NCBI GenBank assembly: GCA_028284945.1
Contig: JANQQJ010000024.1
Location: 124,001 to 188,000, forward strand
Source: Alphaproteobacteria bacterium
GTDB taxonomy: Bacteria > Pseudomonadota > Alphaproteobacteria > SMXS01
Reading direction: 5' to 3'
Length of the DNA stretch: 64,000 nt
Shown here one piece after another: positions 17,297-25,450 of this stretch. Within the stretch, counting starts at the first letter, position 1; the number at the start of each line of letters is the position of its first letter. Position numbers and translations under genes: made by a program. The notes beneath the pieces are model-generated. The model did not search any database and was not told the DNA's origin. It saw only the letters and a list, made by a program, of their open reading frames with translations.

Positions 17297-17325
17297 TTAC
17301 ACAGTATAGCAAGAATGCATATGCA
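17297..17325 (-). promoter_or_regulatory. Promoter of the TPR gene, probably leaderless; TGCATATGCA palindrome
   Basis: TATACT at 17308-17303 would place transcription start on or next to the A of the ATG at 17296. A perfect palindrome TGCATATGCA lies at 17316-17325, between the -10 and a poor -35. This is also the divergent region facing the DMT transporter gene. Confidence 0.5.
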
Positions 17326-17412
17326 GCAAAAGTGATACCGAAGCCGCCTTGTCCGATGGTGCAAAGCCAGCATGCTTGGCAGGGAGTCGGTGAGGCTCTA
17401 GCCTTGCCGCCC

Positions 17413-18303
17413 ATGCCAACCCGCCTGAATTCCAGTACCGCCCAAGGCATCTTCATGATGGTCTGCGCCAGCGCGACGATCGCTGTGCTGTGGGCGGTGC
17501 TGCGGATCGCATCGGAGACGATGCACCCGTTCTACATTCTGTTCTGGCGGTCGGTGTTCGGCGTGCTGATCCTGTTGCCGGTCTTTGTGCGGGCCGGACC
17601 AGCCTCGCTCAAAACCGACCGGCTGCCGGTCCACGCGCTGCGCAGTATCTGCGGCGTGGTCGCCATGGGCGGTATCTTTTATTCGGTGGCCAACATCCCG
17701 CTCGGCCAGGCGATGGCGATCAACTATTCCGGGCCGCTGTTCGCCACGCTGGGCGCCGTCCTAATTTTCAGAGAAGCACTGCCCAAGCAGCGCATTATCG
17801 CGCTGGCCATTGGCTTTGCCGGCATGCTGATCGTCGTGCGGCCCGGGGTCGACCATGTCAGCCTTGGCGTGCTGGCGGCGCTGATCGGCGTCCTTGGCAT
17901 GGCAGGCTCGCTGCTGAGCATCAAATCGCTCGCAGCGACAGAAGCCAACACGACCATCATCGCCTATGGCAATACGCTGGCGCTGCCTGTTTCATTCGGG
18001 CTGGCCCTTACCGTATGGCAGGGCATGAGCTGGCTGGAATTCGGTCTTCTGGTGGCCATCGGGGCGCTGTCGACCGTCGCGCAACTGTTTCTCAACCGGG
18101 CCCTGAAACTCGCCGATGCCGGGGCCGTATTACCGGTCGACTTCCTTCGGCTGGTCTTCGTTACGACGCTGGGTGCGGTGCTATTCGGCGAACAGACCCC
18201 CCTGCTGACCTGGCTGGGGGCGGGGATCATCCTGTGTTCGACGGTCTATATCGCCCGGCAGGAAACCAGGGCCCCTGTTGTTGCACGGGAGTCGGGCACG
18301 TGA
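17413..18303 (+). CDS. DMT-superfamily (EamA) transporter 1
   Basis: 296 residues, about ten membrane helices in two EamA repeats. The internal duplication is seen as FRSVFGVL..PVFVRAG in the first half and ALIGVLGMAGSLL onwards in the second. Members export or import small metabolites such as amino acids or nucleosides, and the substrate is not readable. The start chosen is ATG 17413; an upstream open extension would run into the TPR promoter. The stop overlaps the start of a second, related transporter. Confidence 0.85.
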   Translation: MPTRLNSSTAQGIFMMVCASATIAVLWAVLRIASETMHPFYILFWRSVFGVLILLPVFVRAGPASLKTDRLPVHALRSICGVVAMGGIFYSVANIPLGQAMAINYSGPLFATLGAVLIFREALPKQRIIALAIGFAGMLIVVRPGVDHVSLGVLAALIGVLGMAGSLLSIKSLAATEANTTIIAYGNTLALPVSFGLALTVWQGMSWLEFGLLVAIGALSTVAQLFLNRALKLADAGAVLPVDFLRLVFVTTLGAVLFGEQTPLLTWLGAGIILCSTVYIARQETRAPVVARESGT

Positions 18304-19205
18304 GCGCCCCCGATGTAACAGAAAGCGTGCCCAGCCCAGGCCGCTCAAACAATTTGCGCGGCGCGGTTTGGATCCTTCTCGTCGCTGCGATCAGCACCGG
18401 TATGATCTATTGCGTGCGCGGCGCGGCACAAACCCTGCCGACCACGGAAATCGCCTTTCTGCGCGGGGTTTTCGGGGTTGTCATTATCCTGCCATTTATT
18501 GCCCGGGTCGGTCTTGCCGGATTCAAAAGCAAACAGATTCACCTGCAATTGGCGCGGGGCGTGAACGCAAGCATCATCCTGTCGCTGGGCTTCTACACCA
18601 TAGCCCACCTGCCGCTGGCACAGCTGACCTCGATTTCGTTCTCAAGACCACTATTCGTCTTGATCCTGGCTGCGCTGTTCCTAGGCGAACGGCTGCAATG
18701 GTTCCGGTCCATTGCCACCATAATCGGGTTTGTCGGCATCTTGATCATCGTGCGGCCGGGCACGGATATGGACCCGGTTGCGCTGCTAGCCATGCTAACC
18801 GCGGCGCTGATCGCGCTTAACATCGTCTTCGTTAAGAAGCTAACCAGAACAGACCGTACCGAGACAATGATCTTCTATTCCACCCTGTTGCAGGCCATTG
18901 TGTTAGCGATCCCTGCCTCGTTGGTCTGGGTAACGCCGAGCTGGGAGGCGATGGCCTATCTGCTGGGTGTCGCCGTCAGCGGGATGGGGATGCAGTTCTG
19001 TTCCGTGCGGGCATACCGGATCGCCGAAGCCTCAGGCGTGGCTCCATTTGACTATTCGCGGCTGCTGTTCAGCGCAGCCCTTGGATACTTTGTCTATTCA
19101 GAAGTGCCGGACACATGGACATGGGTCGGTGCGGCAATCGTCATCGCCTCAACCCTCTATGTCGTCCGCCGGGAAGCGAAAATCGCCCGCGACGACCCGG
19201 TCTAA
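18300..19205 (+). CDS. DMT-superfamily (EamA) transporter 2
   Basis: 301 residues, again ten predicted helices with two EamA repeats. The GTG start at 18300 overlaps the previous stop (GTGA), so the two are translationally coupled. The two proteins share patterns (TEIAFLRGVFGVV..PFIARVG here, FRSVFGVL..PVFVRAG in copy 1; IGFVGILIIVRPGTD against IGFAGMLIVVRPGVD), consistent with tandem duplication. A heterodimeric two-subunit transporter is possible, as in the paired small multidrug-resistance proteins, but these are full length and may act separately. Confidence 0.88.
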   Translation: MSAPDVTESVPSPGRSNNLRGAVWILLVAAISTGMIYCVRGAAQTLPTTEIAFLRGVFGVVIILPFIARVGLAGFKSKQIHLQLARGVNASIILSLGFYTIAHLPLAQLTSISFSRPLFVLILAALFLGERLQWFRSIATIIGFVGILIIVRPGTDMDPVALLAMLTAALIALNIVFVKKLTRTDRTETMIFYSTLLQAIVLAIPASLVWVTPSWEAMAYLLGVAVSGMGMQFCSVRAYRIAEASGVAPFDYSRLLFSAALGYFVYSEVPDTWTWVGAAIVIASTLYVVRREAKIARDDPV

Positions 19206-19299
19206 CGCGCTTGTTCGGCGGGCCGGGTCGACAGGGTCACGCCCCTATGCTAAACGCCCGGCGTCTATTGCAAAACATCACCCAATACGAGGAAACACC

Positions 19300-20064
19300 A
19301 TGGACGTGAACGGGCTGGCCGCCATTGTTACAGGCGGCGCATCGGGACTTGGCCGGGCGACGGCAAAGGCTCTTAGTGATGCCGGTGCCAAAGTCACCAT
19401 TTTCGACCTCAATGAAGAGGCGGGCGAGGCTGCCGCGGCAGAAATCGGCGGAACCTTTGCCAAAGTCGATGTGGCTGACGAAGCCAGCACCATTGCGGGG
19501 CTCGACAAGGGCAAGGAAGCACACGGCGATGATGCCCGCATCCTGGTGAACTGCGCCGGTGTCGGTTGGGCCGGCAAGACCGTCTCTCACGGCGAGCCGC
19601 TGGCGCTCGAACAATACAAGAAAGTTGTCGAGATCAATCTGGTCGGCACGTTCAACTGTATCCGCCTTGCCGCGGCGCGAATGACGCAAATGGATATTCT
19701 GCCCGATGGCGAGCGCGGCGTGATTATCAACACAGCCTCGGTCGCAGCCTATGAGGGCCAGATCGGTCAGGTGGCCTATGCTTCATCCAAAGGCGGCGTT
19801 GTTTCCATGACCCTTACTGTGGCGCGTGATCTTGCCCGTGATGGCGTGCGTTGCTGCACCATCGCGCCGGGCCTGTTCCTGACGCCGATGCTGGAAGGCC
19901 TGCCGGAGAATGTTCAGATTTCCCTGGGTGCAGCCGTACCGTTCCCATCGCGCCTGGGTGACCCCAGCGAATATGCACAGGCCGCCATGTTTATCTGCAA
20001 CACGCCGATGATTAATGGCGAGACCATCCGCCTTGACGGCGCGCTGCGCATGGCGCCACGCTGA
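19300..20064 (+). CDS. SDR-family 3-hydroxyacyl-CoA dehydrogenase-like protein
   Basis: 254 residues. It resembles type-2 3-hydroxyacyl-CoA dehydrogenases (HSD17B10 group): cofactor loop TGGASGLG (11-18), NCAGVGWAGKT, EINLVGTFNCIRLAA, catalytic Ser in INTASVAAYEGQIGQ, YxxxK in YASSKGG, and a C-terminal NGETIRLDGALRM. It would oxidise 3-hydroxyacyl-CoA, or a hydroxysteroid-like alcohol, with NAD. The ATG follows ACGAGGAAACACC. It stands alone between the transporter pair and the DUF350 gene. Confidence 0.9.
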   Translation: MDVNGLAAIVTGGASGLGRATAKALSDAGAKVTIFDLNEEAGEAAAAEIGGTFAKVDVADEASTIAGLDKGKEAHGDDARILVNCAGVGWAGKTVSHGEPLALEQYKKVVEINLVGTFNCIRLAAARMTQMDILPDGERGVIINTASVAAYEGQIGQVAYASSKGGVVSMTLTVARDLARDGVRCCTIAPGLFLTPMLEGLPENVQISLGAAVPFPSRLGDPSEYAQAAMFICNTPMINGETIRLDGALRMAPR

Positions 20065-20119
20065 CCGGAGAAACTTGGCCGGTTTCCTCGCCCTGGTCCG
20101 CCAGTGAGGGAAAAGACAT

Positions 20120-20533
20120 ATGGACCCGATAATCCAGTCATTCTTGAGCGGCTTTCCGCTGTTGATGGCGCACAGCGCCACGACATTCCTGATTTTGATT
20201 ATTGGCGTCCGCGTCTACATGCTGGTCACGCCACATGATGAATTGGCGCTCATTCGCGCAGGCAATACGGCGGCGGGCCTAAGCCTGGGCGGCGCGATCA
20301 TCGGCATCGCCATCCCGCTGGCCTTCGTGCTGGCCTTTTCCGTATCCGTTCTCGATATCGTCTTATGGGGCGTCGTGACGCTGGTCCTGCAACTGGTAGC
20401 GTTTTTCGTCGTCGACCGGATGCTCAAAAACATGTCGGGCCGGATTGAAGACGGCGACATGGCATCAGCAGTCTTGCTGGTATCGGTCAAGCTGACGACC
20501 GCGGCCATTAATGCCGCGGCAGTTTCCGGCTGA
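20120..20533 (+). CDS. DUF350 membrane protein
   Basis: 137 residues with four predicted membrane helices (about 15-35, 48-72, 75-100, 112-135). The sequence pattern GNTAAGLSLGGAIIGIAIPLA is typical of DUF350 (E. coli YjfL group), whose function is unknown; members sit in stress-linked membrane operons. Its stop overlaps the start of a serine-protease gene by one base (TGATG), so the two are translationally coupled. Confidence 0.88.
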   Translation: MDPIIQSFLSGFPLLMAHSATTFLILIIGVRVYMLVTPHDELALIRAGNTAAGLSLGGAIIGIAIPLAFVLAFSVSVLDIVLWGVVTLVLQLVAFFVVDRMLKNMSGRIEDGDMASAVLLVSVKLTTAAINAAAVSG

Positions 20534-21378
20534 TGAAGTGGGGTGAGCTTCCACTCTATTTGCTTGTTATCGCGGTCATCTATTGGTCGGTCAGACCAGA
20601 TGATAACGTAGACGTCCGAACACCAAGGCAGGTGCCGCAGCCGCCTATCCAGGCAGAAGATGTGCCCACTTTGCCCGCCCCGCGCAGCCCCGGCCTGGGC
20701 GACCCCCGTTATGTGGTTGAAGACCCGGGCGCGAAACAGAACTCCGTCGGCACGGCCTTTGCCATTGATGATGACGGGTTATGGATAACGGCCCGGCATG
20801 TGGTGGGCGGCTGCCGCGCCTTGGGGTTCGCACGGCCCGGCATCCGCGGCACGAACGAGGCCGGCCCGGCCTGGATCCATCCGCATAGCGATATGGCGGT
20901 CGTCGAAGGACCCAGCGCACGGGCCGGTTTTGAACTCGCGCCGCGCCCTGCTGGCCAGGGCGCCAATGCCTTTCACATCGGGTTTCCGAGGGGCCGGCCC
21001 GGCGACGTCTGGTCTAAAGTGATCGGCTCTGCACGCATGATCACGCGGGGCCGTTATCGATCCAACGAGCCCGCGGTCGCCTATGCTGAAGTAAAACGCT
21101 ATCCCGATTTTACCGGTGGGCTGGGCGGCATATCCGGCGGGCCGATTTTCAACGGTACCGGGCAGGTGATCGGCGTGACGGTCGCTGAAAATCCCCGCCG
21201 CGGCCGAATTATCGGCACCGCCCCGCGCACCTTTGCCACCATGTTCCAGATCGCAGACCGGCAACCGGATGCCGGCAAGGTCACCAAGCCCTACATTACC
21301 CCCGACAATCTGCAAGCAAATGGCGACAGAATGCGCCGCCGGTTCGTGGTGGCCAGGCTGCACTGTTATGTTGGTTAA
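20533..21378 (+). CDS. Trypsin-like serine protease, membrane anchored
   Basis: 281 residues. A single N-terminal membrane segment (about 7-20) anchors a periplasmic chymotrypsin-fold domain. The catalytic triad is complete: His89 in ITARHVVGG, Asp120 in HSDMAVVE and Ser201 in GGISGGPIF. No PDZ domain follows, unlike DegP/DegS. It is translationally coupled to the DUF350 gene, which suggests the protease works on or with that membrane protein. Substrate unknown. Confidence 0.85.
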   Translation: MKWGELPLYLLVIAVIYWSVRPDDNVDVRTPRQVPQPPIQAEDVPTLPAPRSPGLGDPRYVVEDPGAKQNSVGTAFAIDDDGLWITARHVVGGCRALGFARPGIRGTNEAGPAWIHPHSDMAVVEGPSARAGFELAPRPAGQGANAFHIGFPRGRPGDVWSKVIGSARMITRGRYRSNEPAVAYAEVKRYPDFTGGLGGISGGPIFNGTGQVIGVTVAENPRRGRIIGTAPRTFATMFQIADRQPDAGKVTKPYITPDNLQANGDRMRRRFVVARLHCYVG

Positions 21379-21401
21379 GCCACCCGACGTCGTTCAGCAA
21401 T

Positions 21402-21689
21402 CTACCCCGCAGCAGCATCCATGAAGGACGCCAGATCGATGTCCTTTTGCGTCAAGCCACCGGCATCGTGGGTCGAGAGCGTTACCTCCACCCGGTTATA
21501 GACGTTAAACCATTCCGGATGGTGATCGGCCTTTTCCGCCACCAGCGCGACACGGCTCATAAAACCGAACGCTTCGTTGAAGTCGGCGAACTGAAAGGTC
21601 TTGCTGATCGCGTCCCGGCCATCCACTTCGGCCCAACCTTTCAAACCGCCCAAGGCTTGCTGCCGTGCGTCGCCTGTCAGTTTTTCCAT
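21402..21689 (-). CDS. phhB: 4a-hydroxytetrahydrobiopterin dehydratase (PCD)
   Basis: 95 residues. The active-site signature HHPEW with the flanking histidines identifies pterin-4a-carbinolamine dehydratase, which recycles the pterin cofactor after aromatic amino acid hydroxylation. The ATG at 21689 has AAGGAG seven bases upstream; an in-frame Met ten codons further up lacks this. No phenylalanine hydroxylase gene is in the window, so a different pterin partner, or a role as a moonlighting regulator, remains possible. Confidence 0.92.
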   Translation of the reverse strand: MEKLTGDARQQALGGLKGWAEVDGRDAISKTFQFADFNEAFGFMSRVALVAEKADHHPEWFNVYNRVEVTLSTHDAGGLTQKDIDLASFMDAAAG

Positions 21690-21757
21690 GATCTGCTCCT
21701 TCGCGTGATAGGATTTCATTATTCTCTTAACGCAAAATAAGGGTCATTTGGACCACC

Positions 21758-22129
21758 ATGCCCATCCAGGCCATCGACCACGTGCAGATCGCGATGCCAG
21801 CCGGCGGAGAGGAGAAGGCGCGCGCCTTTTATGGCGGGCTGCTCGGCCTCACCGAGGTTGAAAAGCCTGCCAATCTGAAACCCAATGGCGGTGTGTGGTT
21901 TCGCCAAGACGGCCTTCATCTGGATCTGGGAGTCGATCCGGACTTTCGCCCGGCCAAAAAGGCCCATGTCGGGCTGCTGGTGACGGGCCTGAATGACCTC
22001 GAAGCCGCGTTGCGCGATGCGGGCCACGAGGTCGTTCCGGGCGCCCCGATCCCGGACTGCCGGCGGATCTTTATCTTCGACCCCTTCGGCAACCGGCTGG
22101 AGCTGCTGGAACGCCCATCGCCGGCGTAA
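21758..22129 (+). CDS. VOC-superfamily (glyoxalase/bleomycin-resistance fold) protein
   Basis: 123 residues with a single vicinal-oxygen-chelate module: IDHVQIAMPAGGEEKARAFY at the start, WFRQDGLHLDLGVD in the middle and IFIFDPFGNRLELLE at the end. His and Glu positions suit metal binding. Such proteins are lactoylglutathione-lyase-like, dioxygenases or resistance proteins; the reaction cannot be assigned. The gene diverges from the PCD gene. Confidence 0.85.
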   Translation: MPIQAIDHVQIAMPAGGEEKARAFYGGLLGLTEVEKPANLKPNGGVWFRQDGLHLDLGVDPDFRPAKKAHVGLLVTGLNDLEAALRDAGHEVVPGAPIPDCRRIFIFDPFGNRLELLERPSPA

Positions 22130-22340
22130 CCAATCCTGGGAAACAAGCGTCGCAGATACAGTCAATATTCGCCCTTGCGGAACCATAGTTGAGCCCCCAA
22201 TTCCAAACACCGTCAGGCATGACTGTTAAACATGACGGTTCGGCTTGCCGCGTCTGACAACTGGTAGTATGTAACCTTTATGACAGCGCGGTTTAGCCGC
22301 GTTTCGGGCCCACAAATCCCACGACGGGAAAAGGGAGACT
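22130..22340 (+). promoter_or_regulatory. Leader region upstream of korA
   Basis: 210 non-coding bases. CCGTCA (22210-22215) and TGACGG (22233-22238) form inverted half-sites 17 bases apart, a possible operator. TTGCCG (22245-22250) and TATGTA (22268-22273) are a weak -35/-10 pair with 17-base spacing. CGCGG-ttta-g-CCGCG (22287-22301) can form a hairpin in the leader. The korA ribosome site AAAAGGGAG closes the region. Confidence 0.4.
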
Positions 22341-24215
22341 ATGGCCACTCAACTCGCCCAAGAGGATGAGTCGGGCTCGGGGAAAAGTTCCTCGCAGATC
22401 GACTCTGTCGTCATTCGTTTTGCCGGCGATTCCGGCGACGGTATGCAATTAACCGGAACCCAGTTCACCAATTCCACGGCCCTGATGGGAACCGACCTGG
22501 CGACGTTCCCGGATTTCCCAGCGGAAATCCGCGCGCCTGCCGGCACCACGTTCGGCGTGTCGGCCTATCAGATTAATTTCGGCCCCCGCGAAATCATGAC
22601 CGCGGGCGATGCGCCGGATGTGCTGGTCGCCATGAACCCGGCGGCGCTGAAGGTCAATCTGGAAGAACTGAAACCCGGCGGCACCCTGGTCGTGGACGAA
22701 GGCGCGTTTACTGAACGTAATCTTGCCAAAGCCGGGTACGACCACAACCCGCTGATCGATGGCACGATTTCTCCCTACAACGTCATCAAGCTCGATATCA
22801 CCAAGATGACGCTGGAAGCGGTCAAGCAGTTCGGCCTGTCCAACAAAGAAGCGCTCCGGTCCAAGAACATGTGGACGCTGGGCCTGGTGCTGTGGATGTA
22901 TGGCCGCCAGCGCGCCCCCGTGGTGGAATGGCTGGAAGGCAAATTTGCCAAGCGCCCGGATATCGCGGATTCCAATATCGCCGCGCTTAATGCCGGTCAC
23001 GCCTTTGGCGAAACGCTCGAGCTTGCAGGCGATTTGAGCCACTTGGATGTTGCCAGTGCCCGGGTTGAACCCGGCGTCTATCGGACGATCACCGGTGCGG
23101 AAGCGCTCGCTCTGGGTCTGGTGGCAGGCAGCAAGCTGGCTGAAATCGATATCATGTTCGGGTCTTACCCGATCACCCCGGCCTCGACCCTGCTGCATCA
23201 GCTGGCGCGCCTGAAAGAACATGGTGTGGTCACATTCCAGGCCGAAGACGAAATTGCCGCGATCTGTGCCGCCATCGGCGCCAGTTTCGCCGGTAAGCTC
23301 GGCATTACATCAAGCTCGGGGCCTGGTCTGGCGCTCAAATCGGAAGCCATGGGCCTGGCGCTGACGACTGAATTGCCACTGGTGATCGTCAATTCCCAGC
23401 GCGGTGGCCCGTCGACAGGCCTGCCGACAAAGACTGAACAGTCGGATCTGTATCAGGCCGTCTATGGCCGTAATGGCGACGCGCCGATGCCGGTTATTGC
23501 GTCCTATGCGCCAGGTGACTGTTTCGATACCGCGATCGAAGCGGTGCGGCTGGCGGTCAAATATATGACCCCGGTCATCCTGCTGACCGACGGATATCTG
23601 GCCAACGCCGCCGAGCCTTGGCCGATCCCGGATTTCGATTCACTGAAACATTTCCCCGTCGAGTTCGAGACCAACCCAGACGGGTTCCATCCCTATAAGC
23701 GGGACGAAAAGACGCTGGCCCGGAACTGGGCGATTCCCGGCACCCCGGGCCTCGAGCACCGGATTGGCGGGCTGGAAAAAGACTATGACAGCGGCAACAT
23801 CTCCTATGCGTCGGACAATCATCAGAAGATGACCGACACGCGTTGGAACAAGGTGCTGAACATTGCCGACGACATTCCGGACCAGGAAATCGCGGTCGGT
23901 GATGCTGGCGGTAAGCTTGCGGTTGTCGGCTGGGGATCGACCTTTGGACCGATCCACCGTGCGGTAAAATCCTGCCGCGAGACCGGCCTGGACGTTTCGC
24001 ATATTCACGTGAAGCACATATGGCCTTTGCCGAAAAATCTGGGTGATCTATTGCAGACCTATGATCAGGTGCTGATACCGGAAATGAATATGGGCCAGTT
24101 CGCGACGCTGCTGCGCGACCAGTATCTGATCGAATCTGTTCGCTTCAACCAGGTCAACGGCCAACCCTTCAAGGTCAGCGCGCTGGTCGACAAGATCACC
24201 GAGCTGGCGGGTTAG
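22341..24215 (+). CDS. korA: 2-oxoacid:ferredoxin oxidoreductase, fused gamma-alpha subunit (KorA type)
   Basis: 624 residues. The gamma domain comes first (about 20-200, FAGDSGDGMQLTGTQF), followed by the pyrimidine-binding alpha domain (FGSYPITPASTLLHQLARL, AAIGASFAGKLGITSSSGPG). This fused order and length are those of 2-oxoglutarate:ferredoxin oxidoreductase, which makes succinyl-CoA, CO2 and reduced ferredoxin. The partner korB follows after ten bases. In aerobes KorAB can replace or complement the 2-oxoglutarate dehydrogenase complex. The substrate assignment (2-oxoglutarate rather than another 2-oxoacid) is from family resemblance. Confidence 0.93.
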   Translation: MATQLAQEDESGSGKSSSQIDSVVIRFAGDSGDGMQLTGTQFTNSTALMGTDLATFPDFPAEIRAPAGTTFGVSAYQINFGPREIMTAGDAPDVLVAMNPAALKVNLEELKPGGTLVVDEGAFTERNLAKAGYDHNPLIDGTISPYNVIKLDITKMTLEAVKQFGLSNKEALRSKNMWTLGLVLWMYGRQRAPVVEWLEGKFAKRPDIADSNIAALNAGHAFGETLELAGDLSHLDVASARVEPGVYRTITGAEALALGLVAGSKLAEIDIMFGSYPITPASTLLHQLARLKEHGVVTFQAEDEIAAICAAIGASFAGKLGITSSSGPGLALKSEAMGLALTTELPLVIVNSQRGGPSTGLPTKTEQSDLYQAVYGRNGDAPMPVIASYAPGDCFDTAIEAVRLAVKYMTPVILLTDGYLANAAEPWPIPDFDSLKHFPVEFETNPDGFHPYKRDEKTLARNWAIPGTPGLEHRIGGLEKDYDSGNISYASDNHQKMTDTRWNKVLNIADDIPDQEIAVGDAGGKLAVVGWGSTFGPIHRAVKSCRETGLDVSHIHVKHIWPLPKNLGDLLQTYDQVLIPEMNMGQFATLLRDQYLIESVRFNQVNGQPFKVSALVDKITELAG

Positions 24216-24225
24216 GAGATTAACG

Positions 24226-25248
24226 ATGAACGAATTGGCACCCAAAAAACTGACCGCCAAAGATTTCGCGACCGACCAGGAAGTACGCTGGTGCCCCGGT
24301 TGCGGCGACTACGCGATTCTGAAATCTGTTCAAAAGACGCTTGCCGACCTTGAGGCAGACCCGGCCAACACGGTGTTTGTGTCCGGCATCGGCTGCTCGT
24401 CGCGCTTTCCCTATTACATGGCGACCTACGGATTTCACACGATCCATGGCCGGGCGCCTGCGATTGCGACCGGCGTAAAGCTCGCCAACCCGGACCTCGA
24501 CGTCTGGCTGGTCACCGGTGACGGCGATGGATTGTCGATCGGCGGCAACCATATGCTGCATATTCTGCGCCGCAACGTGGACCTGCAGATTCTGTTGTTC
24601 AACAACGAGATCTACGGCCTGACCAAGGGCCAGTATTCACCGACATCGCGGCCGGGAACCAATTCACCGTCAAGCCCTGGCGGATCGGTTGAGCCGAATA
24701 TGAACCCCTGTGCCTTCGCCGTCGGCGCCAGCGCCCGCTTCATCGCGCGGACGATCGACACCGATCAGAAGCATATGCCGACGATCCTGAAGCGCGCCCG
24801 CGAACACCGGGGCGCGTCATTCGTCGAGATCTATCAGAACTGTATTGTCTTTAACGACAATGTGTTCGGCGACTTCACCAACAAGCAGGTCGCTGCTGAC
24901 CGGCAGATCCATGCCGAACATGGCGAGCCACTGATCTTCGGCAAGGAAAAGGATAAGGGTCTGCGCTTCAGTCCGGGCGACCACAAGATCGAGGTCGTGA
25001 CGATCGGCGAAAACGGTGTGACCGCTGACGATATTCTGGTCCATGATGAAACCGACATCACCATCGCCAATATGCTGATCCACCTGGATGGGCACGATAT
25101 GCCGGTGGTGCTTGGCGTGCTCTATTGCGAGCCGGGCCAGACCTATAACGACTCGGTCGGCGAGCGGGTGGCCAAGGCCAAAGAGGCCAAGCCCAATGCG
25201 GACATGAAGGAACTATTGTTCGCCGGCAGCACCTGGACGGTCGATTAA
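24226..25248 (+). CDS. korB: 2-oxoacid:ferredoxin oxidoreductase beta subunit (KorB type)
   Basis: 340 residues, the thiamine-diphosphate subunit. GDGDG (98-102) with the downstream Asn pair FNNEIYG forms the Mg-ThDP site. Cys23, Cys26, Cys57 and Cys206 are in the places expected for the single [4Fe-4S] cluster (WCPGCGDY, GIGCSS, YQNCIVF). A ribosome site TTAGGAG precedes the ATG. Together with korA it forms a complete two-subunit enzyme. Reduced ferredoxin from it could be handed to the ferredoxin-NADP reductase encoded just beyond, on the other strand. Confidence 0.94.
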   Translation: MNELAPKKLTAKDFATDQEVRWCPGCGDYAILKSVQKTLADLEADPANTVFVSGIGCSSRFPYYMATYGFHTIHGRAPAIATGVKLANPDLDVWLVTGDGDGLSIGGNHMLHILRRNVDLQILLFNNEIYGLTKGQYSPTSRPGTNSPSSPGGSVEPNMNPCAFAVGASARFIARTIDTDQKHMPTILKRAREHRGASFVEIYQNCIVFNDNVFGDFTNKQVAADRQIHAEHGEPLIFGKEKDKGLRFSPGDHKIEVVTIGENGVTADDILVHDETDITIANMLIHLDGHDMPVVLGVLYCEPGQTYNDSVGERVAKAKEAKPNADMKELLFAGSTWTVD

Positions 25249-25267
25249 AAGACCACTCGAAACAAAG

Positions 25268-25412
25268 CCGTTCATGCTGAGGAGCCTTGCGCAACGCGGA
25301 AGGCGTCTCGAATTACGGGCGACACCCCGTTCCCCCCTTCGACGCCGCCTTGCGGCGTCGCTCAGGACATGCTTAGAGACGCTTGCTGTCGCACGCTCCT
25401 CAGGGCGAACGG
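25268..25412. repeat. Dispersed palindromic intergenic repeat, copy 2, with strong hairpin
   Basis: CCGTTCATGCTGAGGAGC..GCGTCTCGAA (25268-25312) and AGAGACGC..GCTCCTCAGGGCGAACGGG (25374-25412) are the same facing half-elements as copies 1 and 3. Between them lies a perfect hairpin, GACGCCGC-ctt-GCGGCGTC (25341-25359). The element fills the space between the convergent korB and ferredoxin-reductase genes and may end transcription from both sides. Confidence 0.85.
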
Positions 25413-25450
25413 GATTGTGACGACACCAGTTCAAATCGAGCGGAAAAACC

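Noticed and set aside
17490-18299. Upstream extension of the second DMT transporter frame through the first transporter
   Set aside because: The extension is out of phase with the first transporter and gives low-complexity protein; the GTG at 18300 in the overlap is the credible start.
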